This document shows, one piece after another, positions 11,025 to 23,193 of a DNA stretch of 64,000 bases. The DNA comes from Mesodorylaimus sp. YZB2_4 (taxonomy: Eukaryota; Nematoda; Enoplea; Dorylaimida; Dorylaimidae). Position 1 is the stretch's first letter. Each line of letters starts with the position of its first letter. Position numbers and translations under genes: made by a program. A model generated the notes under the pieces. The model was given only the letters and a program-made list of their open reading frames with translations. It had not been told where the DNA came from and made no database searches. Location: the NCBI GenBank assembly GCA_030248295.1, contig JASANH010000183.1:434001-498000 (forward strand), written 5' to 3'.

Positions 11025-12752
11025 TTAGAATCTTACGGGGTGGTGGTCGGGGTGGACGGGGTGGACCACACCAATCTCCCTGCTCTGTGCATGCTTGTGG
11101 TCCCAATGCAACCACGCGACCGCAAAGAAATTGATGGTCAATAAAACGGCCATGAGTAAGAATATAAAACCAGGGAACCACACCAGTGTAGCTCGATAAA
11201 TTGCACCAGCCGCAGTACTGCTGACTAAATAGGAGAAGTTCGAGGACAGGCTGAAGGCCGTATACGACTTGCCCAATTCATCACAGGTCACCAGTTTGGC
11301 TACAAATGCTTGAATACATGGATTAGCCAAAGCTGATAACATTCCCGCCCCTGCTGCCGCGAACAGGCCCCAGGACTGTTCAGAAAAGGCAGTCAAGGCC
11401 AATTGGGCCACTGATGAGGAAATTGATAAAAGGATGATAAGAGTATCTGATAAGCGTAAGACTCGCTTTATCAACAACACGCCAGCACTTGCGCCCAATA
11501 GTTTTAGAAAGCCGACTGTAGCTTTGTAATAGGCGATCATATCTTGGTGCCAGAAAAATGGTCCCCCCTGGACGTATAAAGAAAACATGGGGCCACTTGT
11601 GACCCCGTCAGTCGCACTGCATAAGAAGAATGCCAACCCTGTTAACCACAGATAAGCTCTAGTGTGACCCTGTCTCGACCTTGCATAGGTGACCCATACT
11701 GACCGCACTAGTGACCACGATGCTATGGCGTGGTGTCTGATTGATTCAATAATCGATCGATCGGATTTTTCATTGATTCTTTTCAACCGTTCGTCACTCT
11801 TTAACGTGGCGGTAAATTCAAACGATGACTGAGAATCACGCTTGACACCTGGCTGGACGCGATTATTCTCTTCATGCTGGGCTTGCTCTATCAAATTAAC
11901 TGGAACTTCTAAGTTGTCCTTATCTTCTGGACCTGCAATAGCACAATCTTTCGAGTCTTGTTTGGCGGGAAATTCAAGTTTATTGATATTTGAAGGTAGA
12001 ATTTGTTTCAGTCGAACAAGGCCGTAGATGAAGGCCAGAACCGATAGTAAACTAGCCAGTAATATTGCTTGTGCGTAACTGACCACTTTCAAGATACTAC
12101 TGGCAACCAAAGGCCCCACGATCGTGGGCAATGTATAGCATACTTGCAGAATGGTCATGCGCACAGTCAATGACCGTTGATGATCCATGACAGTGTCAGC
12201 CAAGTAGGCTGCGCATGCTGAGAGTAAGCTGGAGACGAATCCAGTGACACCGCCGACAACATGCGCCAAGGCCACTACCCACAATGGGACATTAAAAGGG
12301 AAGAGATAGGCGAATGGTGTCACGGCCAGTACCGCAAATACACCCGCCAGACCCAGCAGAATCACATTCTTGCGCCCATTCTCGTCACTGTATGCTGCCA
12401 GTACTACGTCCGTGATCAGGCCGGGTAATGCATGAGCAAGGGCAAAAATCATGAACCAAGCAGCGGCTTGTTCTTGTACTTCGAATTCAAGCTGAGTGAC
12501 CCACTCATCGTCAGTGGTTTCGTTGCCGCCCAAAGCACCCTTTCCGAGTGATGCGCAAACGGAGTTAGTCGTCTCATTTTCAACAGTTCCTTTTACAGAA
12601 TTTAGTTCAGGGTACACAATTCGTTGGCACAGAACTTGATACATTGCTAGTGGATTGACCAGCAGATAAATGCTCATGGCAATGCCGTTGAGGATGACTA
12701 TGATCTCAACATTGCACGAATCGAGCAGATTGGTAAGAAATGAGAGAGCCAT
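11025..12752 (-). CDS. SLC46-like major facilitator transporter, copy A
   Basis: A single-exon 12-TM carrier of the SLC46/proton-coupled folate transporter family; substrate is not predictable (folate, heme or other solutes in relatives). ATG 12752 is chosen because the paralogue starts with the same block (MA-S----L------VE-IVIL-GIAM); the frame stays open 17 codons further upstream. 575 residues. The family signature SDENGRKNVILLG follows TM2; a hydrophilic central loop of about 100 residues separates the two six-TM halves; the C-terminal half ends with GKSYTAFSLSSNFSYLVSS and a His-rich tail. N-glycosylation sites lie in the TM1-TM2 loop. It is convergent with the K2P gene, 265 bp between stop codons. 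Confidence 0.85.
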   Translation of the reverse strand: MALSFLTNLLDSCNVEIIVILNGIAMSIYLLVNPLAMYQVLCQRIVYPELNSVKGTVENETTNSVCASLGKGALGGNETTDDEWVTQLEFEVQEQAAAWFMIFALAHALPGLITDVVLAAYSDENGRKNVILLGLAGVFAVLAVTPFAYLFPFNVPLWVVALAHVVGGVTGFVSSLLSACAAYLADTVMDHQRSLTVRMTILQVCYTLPTIVGPLVASSILKVVSYAQAILLASLLSVLAFIYGLVRLKQILPSNINKLEFPAKQDSKDCAIAGPEDKDNLEVPVNLIEQAQHEENNRVQPGVKRDSQSSFEFTATLKSDERLKRINEKSDRSIIESIRHHAIASWSLVRSVWVTYARSRQGHTRAYLWLTGLAFFLCSATDGVTSGPMFSLYVQGGPFFWHQDMIAYYKATVGFLKLLGASAGVLLIKRVLRLSDTLIILLSISSSVAQLALTAFSEQSWGLFAAAGAGMLSALANPCIQAFVAKLVTCDELGKSYTAFSLSSNFSYLVSSTAAGAIYRATLVWFPGFIFLLMAVLLTINFFAVAWLHWDHKHAQSREIGVVHPVHPDHHPVRF

Positions 12753-13617
12753 GGCTGTAGTAGAGAAATATGGTGGCCCTACTGCACAGTTGAATGGCAC
12801 CACACCCTCTCAACAACTTCTTGTTCATGTGCTTGGCCTTTTATGCTCCTGACCCTACAAGGTTATCAGGCAGGTCCACTGATAGAGCATTTATTGCGCA
12901 CGGCTACAAGATGGTCCAGAACAGAGGCATAGTCGACGTCGAACTCAAAATCGCGTAACTGATAGCATGTCTGTCTGCAAACACTGATATCAGGGAAATT
13001 CAACATGTTTATGTGCGGCCACATATTGACTAATGGGTGCAGGAAAGCAAGTTGATAAAAAAACTGGTGCATAGGTTGAACTGATAGGCGGTGCAAACCG
13101 ATAAAAGCTTCTTGATAAGAAATCAGAGCATTCTTTCATGGCAGCACTTTTCGTTTTTTCTTTCTTGCTTTTCGAAATTTTGAACATTGAGCTGTGTTTT
13201 GTGGGACTTTGTACTGCGCTTGAGTTTGCGCTCATGGTCAGTCAATGTGCGCTCCAATGTTGGTGCGCTCACTTGGGTCCAAACTTCACATTTATGCTTT
13301 ACACGTTCGCCCTCTCTTTCGTTATCCAAGGGCTACTGTAGGATTTTATGGCGTTCTGACCCTAGAGATACAACTGAACGAAGGCGTATAGGATTTCAAA
13401 GGTCTGACGAGTATGTTCGTGCAAAAAAATAACCTATTATTAGTCCTCTGTATTGGTATGTACTGTTGGGCTCTACTGTACGCATATTTGTTAGTGGCAA
13501 TAGAAATGGATAAATGATAAGAACGGGAGAATTATGTAGTCAAAATGAATTTATGCCGCAGGTGCCCGTATTTCACATAACTACCAGCTTCACCCCAAGG
13601 CAATGTGTAACCAAGTA

Positions 13618-13792
13618 TGGCGTACGAGGCAGGTGGACGACCGACCGAAGTCGGCGGGGCAAAAATTCTGACTAGAGCAGAGATGATTCTTTAGACTATA
13701 CCTACATACGCTGAAACATCAACCCGAGAGGCTGACGCCTCCCAGCCAGGGGAGAGCGATTACTGTCCCCTCTTCGCCGTGGCCAGACCGGC
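13618..13792 (-). repeat. SINE-like repeat family R3, copy 2 (inverted)
   Basis: The reverse complement matches 7637-7805 and 39052-39232: tctcccctggctgggaggcg, tcgggttgatgtttcagcg and the following gtatagtc. It sits between the two SLC46 copies. Confidence 0.65.
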
Positions 13793-14214
13793 GCTAGGAT
13801 TGGGGTGGTAGTGAGGGAAACACAAGTAGGGATTCGCCATTCTTATCTTCAACCTTTATAATCCATAATAGCTCTGAGGTACAAAAGTTGAGTACCTAGA
13901 TTGTGGAAGAGTTGAGTATGCATGTACGAGTAGAAGACCCACTAACACGCAGATTTGTTTTCCCACCGCTCGAACTTCTCGGCTGTCTCCGAGGGCATGA
14001 TCAGTTTCTCTCCACTCGGTTCTCCTCGCTGTTTCATCTCTGCTGTATCATATGATTGTCAATTTTGTAATCCCGGCCATTTCATGCTTCCAAAACGTTC
14101 TGATGCTTCTTACTGCTTCGTGTCTTCTATGAATCCAAACCGTCCACGTAAAATTTTGTACTATAGTCATATACAAGGTCATCGCAGGGCTGATATACTG
14201 ATACAGATACTGCA

Positions 14215-16056
14215 TCACATCACTGCTCGCACCTGATATACCTTGCGCTTTCTATTCATCCCAGAACACCACTTCCTGCCTTCTCCACACCAGTTCAGCC
14301 TGTTCTTTGTAGAATCCCAATACAGCCACATGACCGCAACGAAATTGATTCCCAATAGTATTGCCATAAACAGAAACAGAAAACCAGGAAACCAGGCCAA
14401 GGTAGCGCGATAGATGGCACCAGCCACAGCACTGCTGACCAAGTAGGCAAAGTCCGATGACAGGCTGCAGGCCGTATAAGATTTACCTATCTCGTCCGAG
14501 GCTACCAGCTTGGCCACGAAGGATTGAATAAACGGGTTAGCTAACGCTGACAGCACACCTGCGCCCGCTGCTGCGAATAACATCCACGATTCACGAGCGA
14601 GTCCGATTAGAATCAGTTGGGCCATGGATGATAAAATTGATATGAGAATGATAAGGATGTCAGATAAATGTAAGACACGTTTCATCAGCAGAACACCCGC
14701 CGTGGCTCCTAGTAGCTTCAAGAGACCCGCTGTCGATCGATAATAGGCTATCATGTCTTCACGCCAGTACAGTGGGCCCTTCTGGACGTACAGGGAGAAC
14801 ATTGCATTGGTGGTCACAGTGTCCGTGGTGGTGCATACAAAAAATACTGTACCCGTCAGCCACAGGTAGGCTCTCGCGTGACCCGGCCTGGGCTTCGAAT
14901 ACGCTATTCAGACAGACTTGATCAGCAGGTATAAAGAAGCAGCCTGTCTCTGAATCGTCTTGCAAAATGTTTTAGTAAACTGAATTGCCTGAATTTTCGG
15001 GTTTGATCGATCTAGAGAGGGAAATTGATTTTTTAATGATGCATACTGATCCAATTCGGAGCACCATTCAAAACGACTTTTTTCTTTACCGTTGGAGTTC
15101 CCTTGTCGCTCGTTTACTGTTGTGAGACCGCTACATTTTTGAGTCACCTGAACCATGTCTTGATCACCTTGATGCTCAGGTTGTTGCATAGTTTGAAAAT
15201 CTACGTTGGCGGGAAGTTCAACTTGACTTTTGCCAAAATAGGCATCTTGGCCTGTTTCACTCAAATTTTTCATTTTCTTTCCATTCGTTGGTGTAATTCT
15301 CTTCAAGCGTACCAGGGCGTAAATAAAAGCCAGCATGCACAGGCAAGTAGCCGAAAGAGACACCTGGGCATAATCAAAAACCTTCAATATGCCTCGGGTC
15401 ACGAGAGGTCCCACAATTGTGGGCAATATACAGCACACTTGCAGAATGGTCATGCGCACAGTCAATGATCGTTGATGATCCATGACAGTGTCAGCCAAGT
15501 AGGTAGCGCAGGCTGACAGTAAGCTCGAGACGAATCCAGTGACACCGCCGACACCATGCGCCAAGGCCACTACCCACAATGGGACATTAAAAGGGAAGAG
15601 ATAGGCGAATGGTGTCACGGCCAGCACCACAAATACACCCGCCAGACCCAGCAGAATCACATTCTTACGTCCATTCTCGTCACTGTACGCAGCCAGTACC
15701 ACGTCCGTGATCAGGTCTGGCAAGCTATGGGCCAAGCCAAACACCATGAACCAATAGGCAGACTCTTCTTGGACATTGAATTCCAATTTATAAAACCAAG
15801 CTATGGTTTCGTTGTCAAAATTTCTTTGTCCCATTGATGCACATATCGATTGTGTGCTTTGATTTTGAAGATTAGAGGGCAGCACGCCGGCTTGATCGAC
15901 TAAGAGGACGTCAGTTTGTAGGAGTTTTTCGCATATCACTTGATACATGGCCAATGGATTGATCATGGTGAACATGGTCATGGCAATACCGTGGAGTATG
16001 ACGATGACTTCAACAGTGCACATGTTGAGAAGACGAGCAACAGATGAAACAGCCAT
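14215..16056 (-). pseudogene. SLC46-like transporter, copy B, with internal TGA
   Basis: Tandem paralogue of copy A with the same 12-TM plan and SDENGRKNVILLG signature. ATG 16056 aligns with the start of copy A; an open frame runs 26 codons further upstream. The frame is continuous to 14215 except for one TGA at 14908-14910, where copy A has TGG (KSV-stop-IAY against RSVWVTY). Sequence on both sides is intact and well conserved, so this is a single nonsense change at the start of TM7 and not general decay. It may be a recent pseudogene, a null allele, read-through, or a base error. A truncated protein would hold only the first six TM segments. Confidence 0.8.
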
Positions 16057-18399
16057 TACGCTGCTTGAGCAGAGATCAGAGCAGCTGATGCAATGCCAGT
16101 CCTGCTGTTGCACCACGCTAGAAACCCATGGCATCCAACCAAACCTTTCGACCTAGTCCACGCTGACGGATGATGCTCCCAGCTGCCCGATCTGTGCGAA
16201 GGATCGATTGTCAGAAGAGCCTTTACACAACGAGCGGTTGGAATATGATGAGTGATTGGGAATAGGGGACAACAAAATTCCTTGGAAATCCCTTCTGGAG
16301 GCTGCTTTCAGAACATCTCTTTGAAAAGATTGCCATAATGGCGAGTTCTGACCTTCTGATCTAACCCTACAGCAGTTTCAAGCTTGACGCGCGTACAGCG
16401 TGGCCCGTGCCCCAGTTACTGTACAAGGGGGAGGAAGGAGGTGTCTAAATCGAAGTAGCCGCTTCCAAATCGTTTATATCTACTGTTACACTCTCTAACA
16501 CCTTCAGTTCATTGCCGCTCCCATATCACACTACACAAGCCAATACCCATAAAAAGGTGGTGGCTAAACGGTGATAGAAAAAGTCAACTGAAGCAAACAT
16601 GTTTTTTTGGATAAAAGTAGAAGCACAAGACAAGTTTCATGACAATTTTATGAAGTACATTTTGAATAACAAACTTTTACATCTTCGAGCCGCCTTCAAC
16701 AAACCTTACAATCGTCTGAACTGTACTTGTTCTGGGCGCATTCTGAAAGTGACAGGCGAAGCGTCAGATTACGAGCATAGGTGTGGTGTGGAGTGGACGG
16801 CTAGTGTTTTTAGGTAAGCAATAGAAGTGAATTAGTTACAGACCAGATAAGACAGCAGAAGAAAGTGTCTGGCACTGATCGTGTGACTTCTTCACCCCAC
16901 GAGGTACTTATTCCAACAAGCTATTTCATTGTTCCAGCTGGTACAAGAGGCCGAGAAGTCAGAAGTTTAAGCCGACTATGCAAGGCGGGAGACCAATAGA
17001 GAAGAGATGAGTACCCGCATTCACAACTTTCGCCATTTCTGACTAAGATCTGAGTAATTTTCTTAGCTAGACTTACTCAGATCGTCGGAAAGAAGTTAGT
17101 CAGTCTTAGTGAGAAATGTATGACTTTTCTGCGTAAGACTGAGTAAGATCTTAGCTACCAAGCAAACTAATTCTAATCATCTTACCTGGTGTTCTATATC
17201 GCGCAAGCTCTTTCACAAGTCCGCATCAGACAACTTTATTATTCAACGTGACATGTAGTGGCAGCCAAGAAGTTCCTATCGCTAACCGTCAATTTCGACA
17301 CCATTTATAAATGGAGTCATTGCCAATACAACAAATCCACATTAGACACAGCAGAATCAGTTTTACGCCCCTTCTCGTCTTGTATATATGATATCAGCCC
17401 TACTGTACACACGAGTTGGAGGCAAAAAATTTAGTAAGTTATAAAAGATTTGACAGCGATGCCTGCGACTGCGAGCAAGAACTGATGGCCGACATTAAAA
17501 ACTTAGGCTACCAAAGGATTGTTACGTACTGTACGTACGCTGCGGGCTGTTTCCCCCGCCCCCCGGCCCCCCGGGACCCCCCCCGGGGGGGATTTTCCTT
17601 CTGGGTTCTCCGCCCGTTTGGTTTTTAAAAGAATATAAAACTGTAACCGATGTTGACTTAGGCCTAACAGGCGAAGGTAGCATAAGTGCACCTTGCACAG
17701 GTGACATTACCATGGCACACAAACTAGATCTTACATCCCCGTACAAGAGCACTTTGACTGCACTGTATGAGTCATCCACAGTCTTGAGTGCTGGATCGAC
17801 GAGTGTTCGGGGTTTAAAAACCACTTCCATCGCCAGGGATTCGAGTCCTGCGGAATGATCCCAGCAGCTTGCTACCAAACAATAGCGTAATTTCCTGAAA
17901 TTATGCCGCACTGAAACAAACGGGGTCCTTTCGTTTGGACAATATAAGGACAAATATCAGGCATAAGAAGAAGGGGAAAGGGGCCAAAAAATCCATTGCG
18001 GATGTTTTTATGGACGGCCCCGCACGTTACAATATTTCAAACTGAAGTACCCGCATAACTTACGCCAGTTTCGTAGAATCTGAGAAAAATCTTGGTGGGG
18101 GCTGGGATATTGCAGAAAAACCAGTAATTACTGTGCCAAAGGCCGCTTTTTACTGAAATCTGTCCTACCTTTTCAGCCAGCCGCCAGCTGTCATAAGCGT
18201 AAGCGTACCTGAGCAAGTGTGCGCGTCGCCCAATGTGTGCCAGCCACTTGGCCTGATTGGTTGGTTCAGCATTAATCACCTTTGTGTAACATCAGCATCG
18301 CATCTCGTGTTTGTCTGTGCGTCAGTCTCGTGAAAGATTGTTCTGCCGCTGTTCCCTCGAATTGGACAGTTGAAACGAGTAAACCACGAAATTAGTAAG
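16057..18399. other. Intergenic, repeats and a low-quality GC run
   Basis: No gene supported. About 16139-16210 resembles 20170-20265 (shared cgacctagtcca and ctgacgg.tga blocks), a further short repeat. At 17550-17592 an abrupt run of C and G blocks interrupts otherwise normal sequence and looks like a base-calling artefact. Confidence 0.5.
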
Positions 18400-18972
18400 A
18401 TGGCAATGCCTTTAAATTTGGATACCCAATTAACCTTACGTTCCATATTCGCATGTCATTTCATTCTTACCAGCCTGGTATTGATGGGCGACTGGGCTGG
18501 TTCCTCCTACCTTTTTTATAACCTCTTTTTATTGGGTCTTTTGATTTGGGCCGAAATTTCGCCTCCCTTGGATACGGAATTACCACTATTGAAGTGTTTG
18601 ATGGTGGAAGGTGTTTCTGTCTTATTCGATATTATTGTCATGTCAGCTCGTTATAGTCATTTCTGGATGAGTGGAATCGATACGTTCTCTTTGATTATTG
18701 CAATTTTGCATCTTTTCGGTCGTTTACCAAGCTGTTTGGTTTTATTTCGTTTACGCGAAGAACGTCGCACTTTACAATACGGTTCAGCCGGAGGCGGAGT
18801 TGGCGGTGGCGGGTTGTCGAGTGGCGGCGTTGGCGGTTTGTTCGGCGGCGGTGTTGCGCAACCGGGTCCCGGGGGTTATGAAGAATTTCCACCAAGTTAC
18901 GGAGCTGGCAGTGGAGCAGCCGGAGGGGGTGGTGGTGGATATGCGCACGACACTAAACCTCTTCCTCCTTAA
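18400..18972 (+). CDS. AGTRAP: AGTRAP-like four-TM protein with Gly-rich PPSY tail
   Basis: Single-exon, 190 residues. The first 115 residues align with the type-1 angiotensin II receptor-associated protein family: TM1 (RSIFACHFILTSLVL), TM2 (YNLFLLGLLIWA), TM3 (VSVLFDIIVMSARY), TM4 (SLIIAILHLFGRLPSCLVLF), then a basic LREERR stop. Vertebrate members sit in Golgi/endosomal vesicles and promote receptor internalisation; the ancestral role is unknown and no angiotensin system is implied. The tail (about residues 125-190) is Gly-rich and contains EEFPPSY, a PPxY motif that typically binds WW domains of NEDD4-type ubiquitin ligases. ATG 18400 is preferred, with MAMPLNL; a second ATG lies two codons in. 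It converges with MRPL40. Confidence 0.72.
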   Translation: MAMPLNLDTQLTLRSIFACHFILTSLVLMGDWAGSSYLFYNLFLLGLLIWAEISPPLDTELPLLKCLMVEGVSVLFDIIVMSARYSHFWMSGIDTFSLIIAILHLFGRLPSCLVLFRLREERRTLQYGSAGGGVGGGGLSSGGVGGLFGGGVAQPGPGGYEEFPPSYGAGSGAAGGGGGGYAHDTKPLPP

Positions 18973-19614
18973 TTATATATTATTGATGGACAAAGAGGAA
19001 TCCATCCATCTCGTGGGCCTAAGTCATTTTGAGATCAAACTTGGAATGCCGCATTACACTATTTCTAGGGTAGTTTTTGTGTATAATTTGGAAAGTAATT
19101 TTGGAAGTACGGTTCATTACATTATTTGTCTTCTCGCTGATCGTGAGTCAGTTTCAATTTTGTAAAAATATTTGTTGCGGTATATGGATTATCAAAACTG
19201 CAATTCGCAATTTTTGTCGCTGATAATCTTACAAATTTGAAATTATCTGGTGGCTTTATGTGCAATGACTTTTTTTGAAGTGGCTTCTTATTTTCTTCAT
19301 AGGTTTAGGCTGCTTGTAGTTCTGTCCTTTCGATGCTATTTTTCGCCTGAGCTGCTCTTGGTCACTTTGCCGTAAGTGCTGTCAGCTTCCGTCGTGTCTT
19401 CTATAATTATGTGTTGGATCAAGATGGCTATTTGACGGGTGTAGTGGTGAAATCTGGAAGGAAAACAATGAGAGGAAAGTATCAGCTCAGTCTGCTTTAT
19501 CGATGATCACAATCAACTCGGGATTCGGACAACAAGCAAAGATGTAAGCACCAACTTCCAACCTAAAACATACCTTCTTGACTTTCTAAAGTCTACACAT
19601 TCTGGCAAATCCAA

Positions 19615-20785
19615 TTATATTTCATAAGTTTTAGTCGTATCGATATAATCGCCATCAGGAGGAATATAATTTGGTATTGGAGGAGTTTCGGCTGGACCGC
19701 GGCGAATAAATGGAAAAAGCATCGTGTGCGGCTAAAAATTAAAAAAAGGCTCAGTCCTAAACACGCTGTCAAAGAAAATGCGCTCACCTGTATAGCAGCC
19801 TGATAAAGCTGCTCCGATTCCAAGCGCAGTTCTTTCAACGCTCGTTCCTGTTCGCGTACCATCAAATTTATACGATGCATTTCGTTTTTATATTGCAGAA
19901 GTTTGTACCTAAAATAATCACCAGTCATTGATTCCTTATGTGATATTACAGCATCCGAAACCTAAGCTCTTGGCTGGGGGGGGGGGGACTTCCAGCATGA
20001 TCAGCTGGTACATAAAAAGGGTGGGTGATTCGAAATTTGAAACCTCAAAATGCAACCTCTCATGATCAGTCTCAATCTGACTTTTCTAGGCTTTCCAACT
20101 TTGTATGAACCCCGCGTTACTCGCATTGGAGAGAATGACTGGTGAAGCTTTGGCACCATGAACCCAGAGCAAGTCTTCCGACCTAGTCCATGGCTGAAAC
20201 ATCACCCTGACGGGTGACGTTCTCAGCTGCTGGCTCCATGCGGAGTGTTGATTGTCAGTCCCTTATGTGCATTATCATACTGTATATACTGTATGACATT
20301 AGTGTCAGTATCACTCAATCGATCATTATCATGCAACAGCACACTAAAGCATTGCCTAGCGACCTACAGTACCAGAGAGTAGTGGGCTGATAGAGTGATA
20401 CAAACTACGGTTTGGTGTGGCGAGGATTTGGAGTAGGCAGTGTCACACTTCACCTGATCAAACAATTCCCTCACTGGGCACTCACCTCGAGTATTCTTTC
20501 GCCAACAACGCTCGTCTCTCTTGCTCCTCTTCAGGAATCAATGCTGGCTTACGTCGATGTTTCCTTAAAATTAAGAATGATGAAGCGCAAAAAAATTTGA
20601 AAATCTTCGCCTACCCAATATTTTTAGCGATTTGAAAATCCAAAGTCAGTTCTTCCACTGGTTTCGACTTGTTGCTCACTTTTAAGAGTTGTTGAATTTC
20701 TTTCTCCAATTTCTTCTTCTTTCTCTCCAATTTTTGTTGCAACATGGTCGGGTCCACTCTTTGACGTTTCTTTGGCGGCTCGGCG
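19615..20785 (-). CDS. MRPL40: Mitochondrial ribosomal protein L40, 3' four exons
   Basis: Component of the mitochondrial large ribosomal subunit. Exons 20615-20785, 20486-20563, 19788-19908 and 19615-19731; all joins keep frame. Features match the family in order: a Lys-rich helix ([16 protein letters not shown]), [33 protein letters not shown], then the C-terminal signature [17 protein letters not shown]. The first exon here begins in phase 2 at an acceptor (ttttcag), so a 5' exon with the start and mitochondrial targeting peptide lies further upstream (above 20785) and was not identified; a repeat- and poly-C-rich stretch follows there. Identity is clear; the gene model is 5'-incomplete. 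Confidence 0.88.
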
Positions 20786-23193
20786 CTGAAAACTCAATAA
20801 TTGTACGATACGATTGATTTCAGTAAACATCGTCACGAATGAATGACTAATTAGAGTAGTGATCATAAAATACTGACTACGACCATATTAATGCCTGATT
20901 TTTTAAGCTCTGCATCAAGTACGGGCAAGGGGAGTAACCCCCTGCTGGGCCGGCCAGGACATCGAACCCTTCCTCTCGAACCCCCCCCCCCCCACTCAGG
21001 TCAAGCCCTGGCCTCCAAGCAGAGGCAAATTGTCCAGCCAGCCTAGAGTACTGTATGTAAACAGTCATACAACTCACTGACTCACTCGACTCGACCCACC
21101 TGACCTGTCTCACACGCGATCAGATCAGGCTTAGGCGATCTGATCTGATCTGTACCTCCTCCCTCCTCCCACTCCTCCCCCTCTAACCCAGCCGACCTTG
21201 CCCATACTTGCTTTGTATTGCAAATGCGGACAGTAATTAATCATCTACACTTTATACTTCTAGTTATAATTCAATGTTTATTCACAGTTCAGTTCCTAAC
21301 GTTGAAGAACCATGGAAAAATTTATTCTCCCATTAAACCATTTGCTAGTCAATTTTGTGGTACTATATGCTGAATTACACATGCTCATACGCATGCTATT
21401 GCTCATATACAGCACTGACAATGAGTCTAGTATATAAGTACAATACAGGAGTCCCATAACAGCTGGTAATTCCAATCGGTCTCTCCAAAACAGGCTAAAA
21501 TTTTGCGCAATATACTATACGATCATCGATCTTATAGTATCATCTTGCATACTTGACTAAATATTATCCAAATTATGCCAGATTCCAATTCAAACGACGA
21601 TCAAGAAAACAGCCTGTGGGAACTACTTTTGAACTTCCTTTGAAACGTGAAGAAGTGTCAAATCTGGAAGAACTATCTTTCAGCATGTTCAGTTTGCTAC
21701 TTGATGCTACAAAAAGAAAGGCCACAGAAAAAAATTGGTACTTGATTTTTTCACGTCTTGTATTCTACCCTGAAGTGATAATTTGCTTGGGTACATCGTA
21801 AAATAAGAACAAATCTCGCAAGATAATCTGCATAAATTAGATCACAAATCAGGCCAGAGTCGCACTTGTACTCGGTGCTGGTACCTACATAGTACTGCAC
21901 CTGCTGAGTACCTCGATGCGACTCGCATTATACCCAATTTCAGGGGCCGTAAGCCAATGTCTCGGGGTATTTTTCTCAAAATTTGCAGCGACAATCTGCT
22001 TAATAATACCGACAATTTGGTAGAGAAAAGTATCCTCCATCAGCTGGATAGTATTTTGTATAGGCGATTTTTCATATCCATTTTTACGATGTTTTGCGTG
22101 CTTTCGGGACATGAAATAGTTTACCAAGTGCCAGTACTCACGATCTGCACTTGCGATCGCACAGCTCATCTCGGCCGTACCGAGTGCGACTGCTGCCCAT
22201 TCTAATTCTCTAAAATCTCTATTCAATCTATTAAAAGCCATGATTTGAAAATTCCCGACTAATTACTACAAACTGACAATTTTTCCTTCACCTAAACCCA
22301 GCACATTTTTCGCTGGTATGTATTATTACCCGCCTCTCCTCCGTCTACGCACTCACGCCAGTGTCTTTCGTAAATCAGCAATATACAGTATCTTGCTTAT
22401 GGAACAGAAATTAAGAATCCTGTAAGGCCCTCAACAACCTCTTGGCAAACAAGACCATTGAAATTCATCTCAACTGTCAAGCAGGTAACAAGACCCAGTC
22501 TGCCACCTGCTAACTGATAAGAGCACTAAACAAACAACAACAACAAATAGAAACAGAACGAAGGGTCCCGCACCGCACCACCGCCCATACAGGCTACAGC
22601 ATACGCGGGGTCGAATCCCACTCATGCCTCAGATTTTTCATTCTTTTCTCAACTACATTCTGAATACTCACCATAAAACAGCAGTCGTATGCACCAACCG
22701 ACATGAACTCGCACGATTCCATAAAAATCTGCTGAGCGCGCAAGATAACCCCAACATTCTCGCCCCTTCCTGCCCTCGCTAAAATCAAGATCCAATCAGA
22801 CTCAACTAATCCACACACAATCCATCAAATATGACTCCAGATCAAACAAGTATTTTAGAAGGACATGACAAAATGCCAAATATTTTACTTCATTTATTAG
22901 GAAAACATAACATCATACTGGACATAACACCGTTCAAATATTACAGAATTCAACAAAACCAAAACGAGACGATCAATTTATTTAGTTTTTCATACCTGCA
23001 ATCCTAAATAGAGCGGCTAACTGTTGCACTGCATGCAACCTTTCAATCAGGCCACATATTGATCACTGAAAACCTAACACTGGATCGATTATCAGCGGCA
23101 GGGATACTGTAACCGCTGCAGTGACCTCCCGCACAATACGTTTCCATTCCAATATGCACTGTACCTTTTATCCAACAATGTGTACATCTCGAC
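20786..23193. other. Intergenic, poly-C and repeat fragments
   Basis: No gene named. On minus 21885-22241 an unrecognised 118-codon frame begins MAFNRLNRDF; no domain is visible and it is probably chance or a decayed element. A tRNA-like box-B sequence (ggtcgaatcccac) near 22609 suggests SINE sequence. C runs occur at 20984-20993. Confidence 0.4.

Noticed and set aside
13138-13341. Small hydrophobic membrane protein
   Set aside because: Both strands are open here, there are no splice or start features, and composition alone explains it.
15103-15468. Plus-strand ORFs inside the SLC46 copies
   Set aside because: They are antisense frames of well-supported transporter coding sequence.
21885-22241. 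118-codon minus-strand frame as the missing MRPL40 5' exon
   Set aside because: Its only good donor is in phase 1, while the MRPL40 exon needs phase 2, and it lacks a targeting-peptide pattern.
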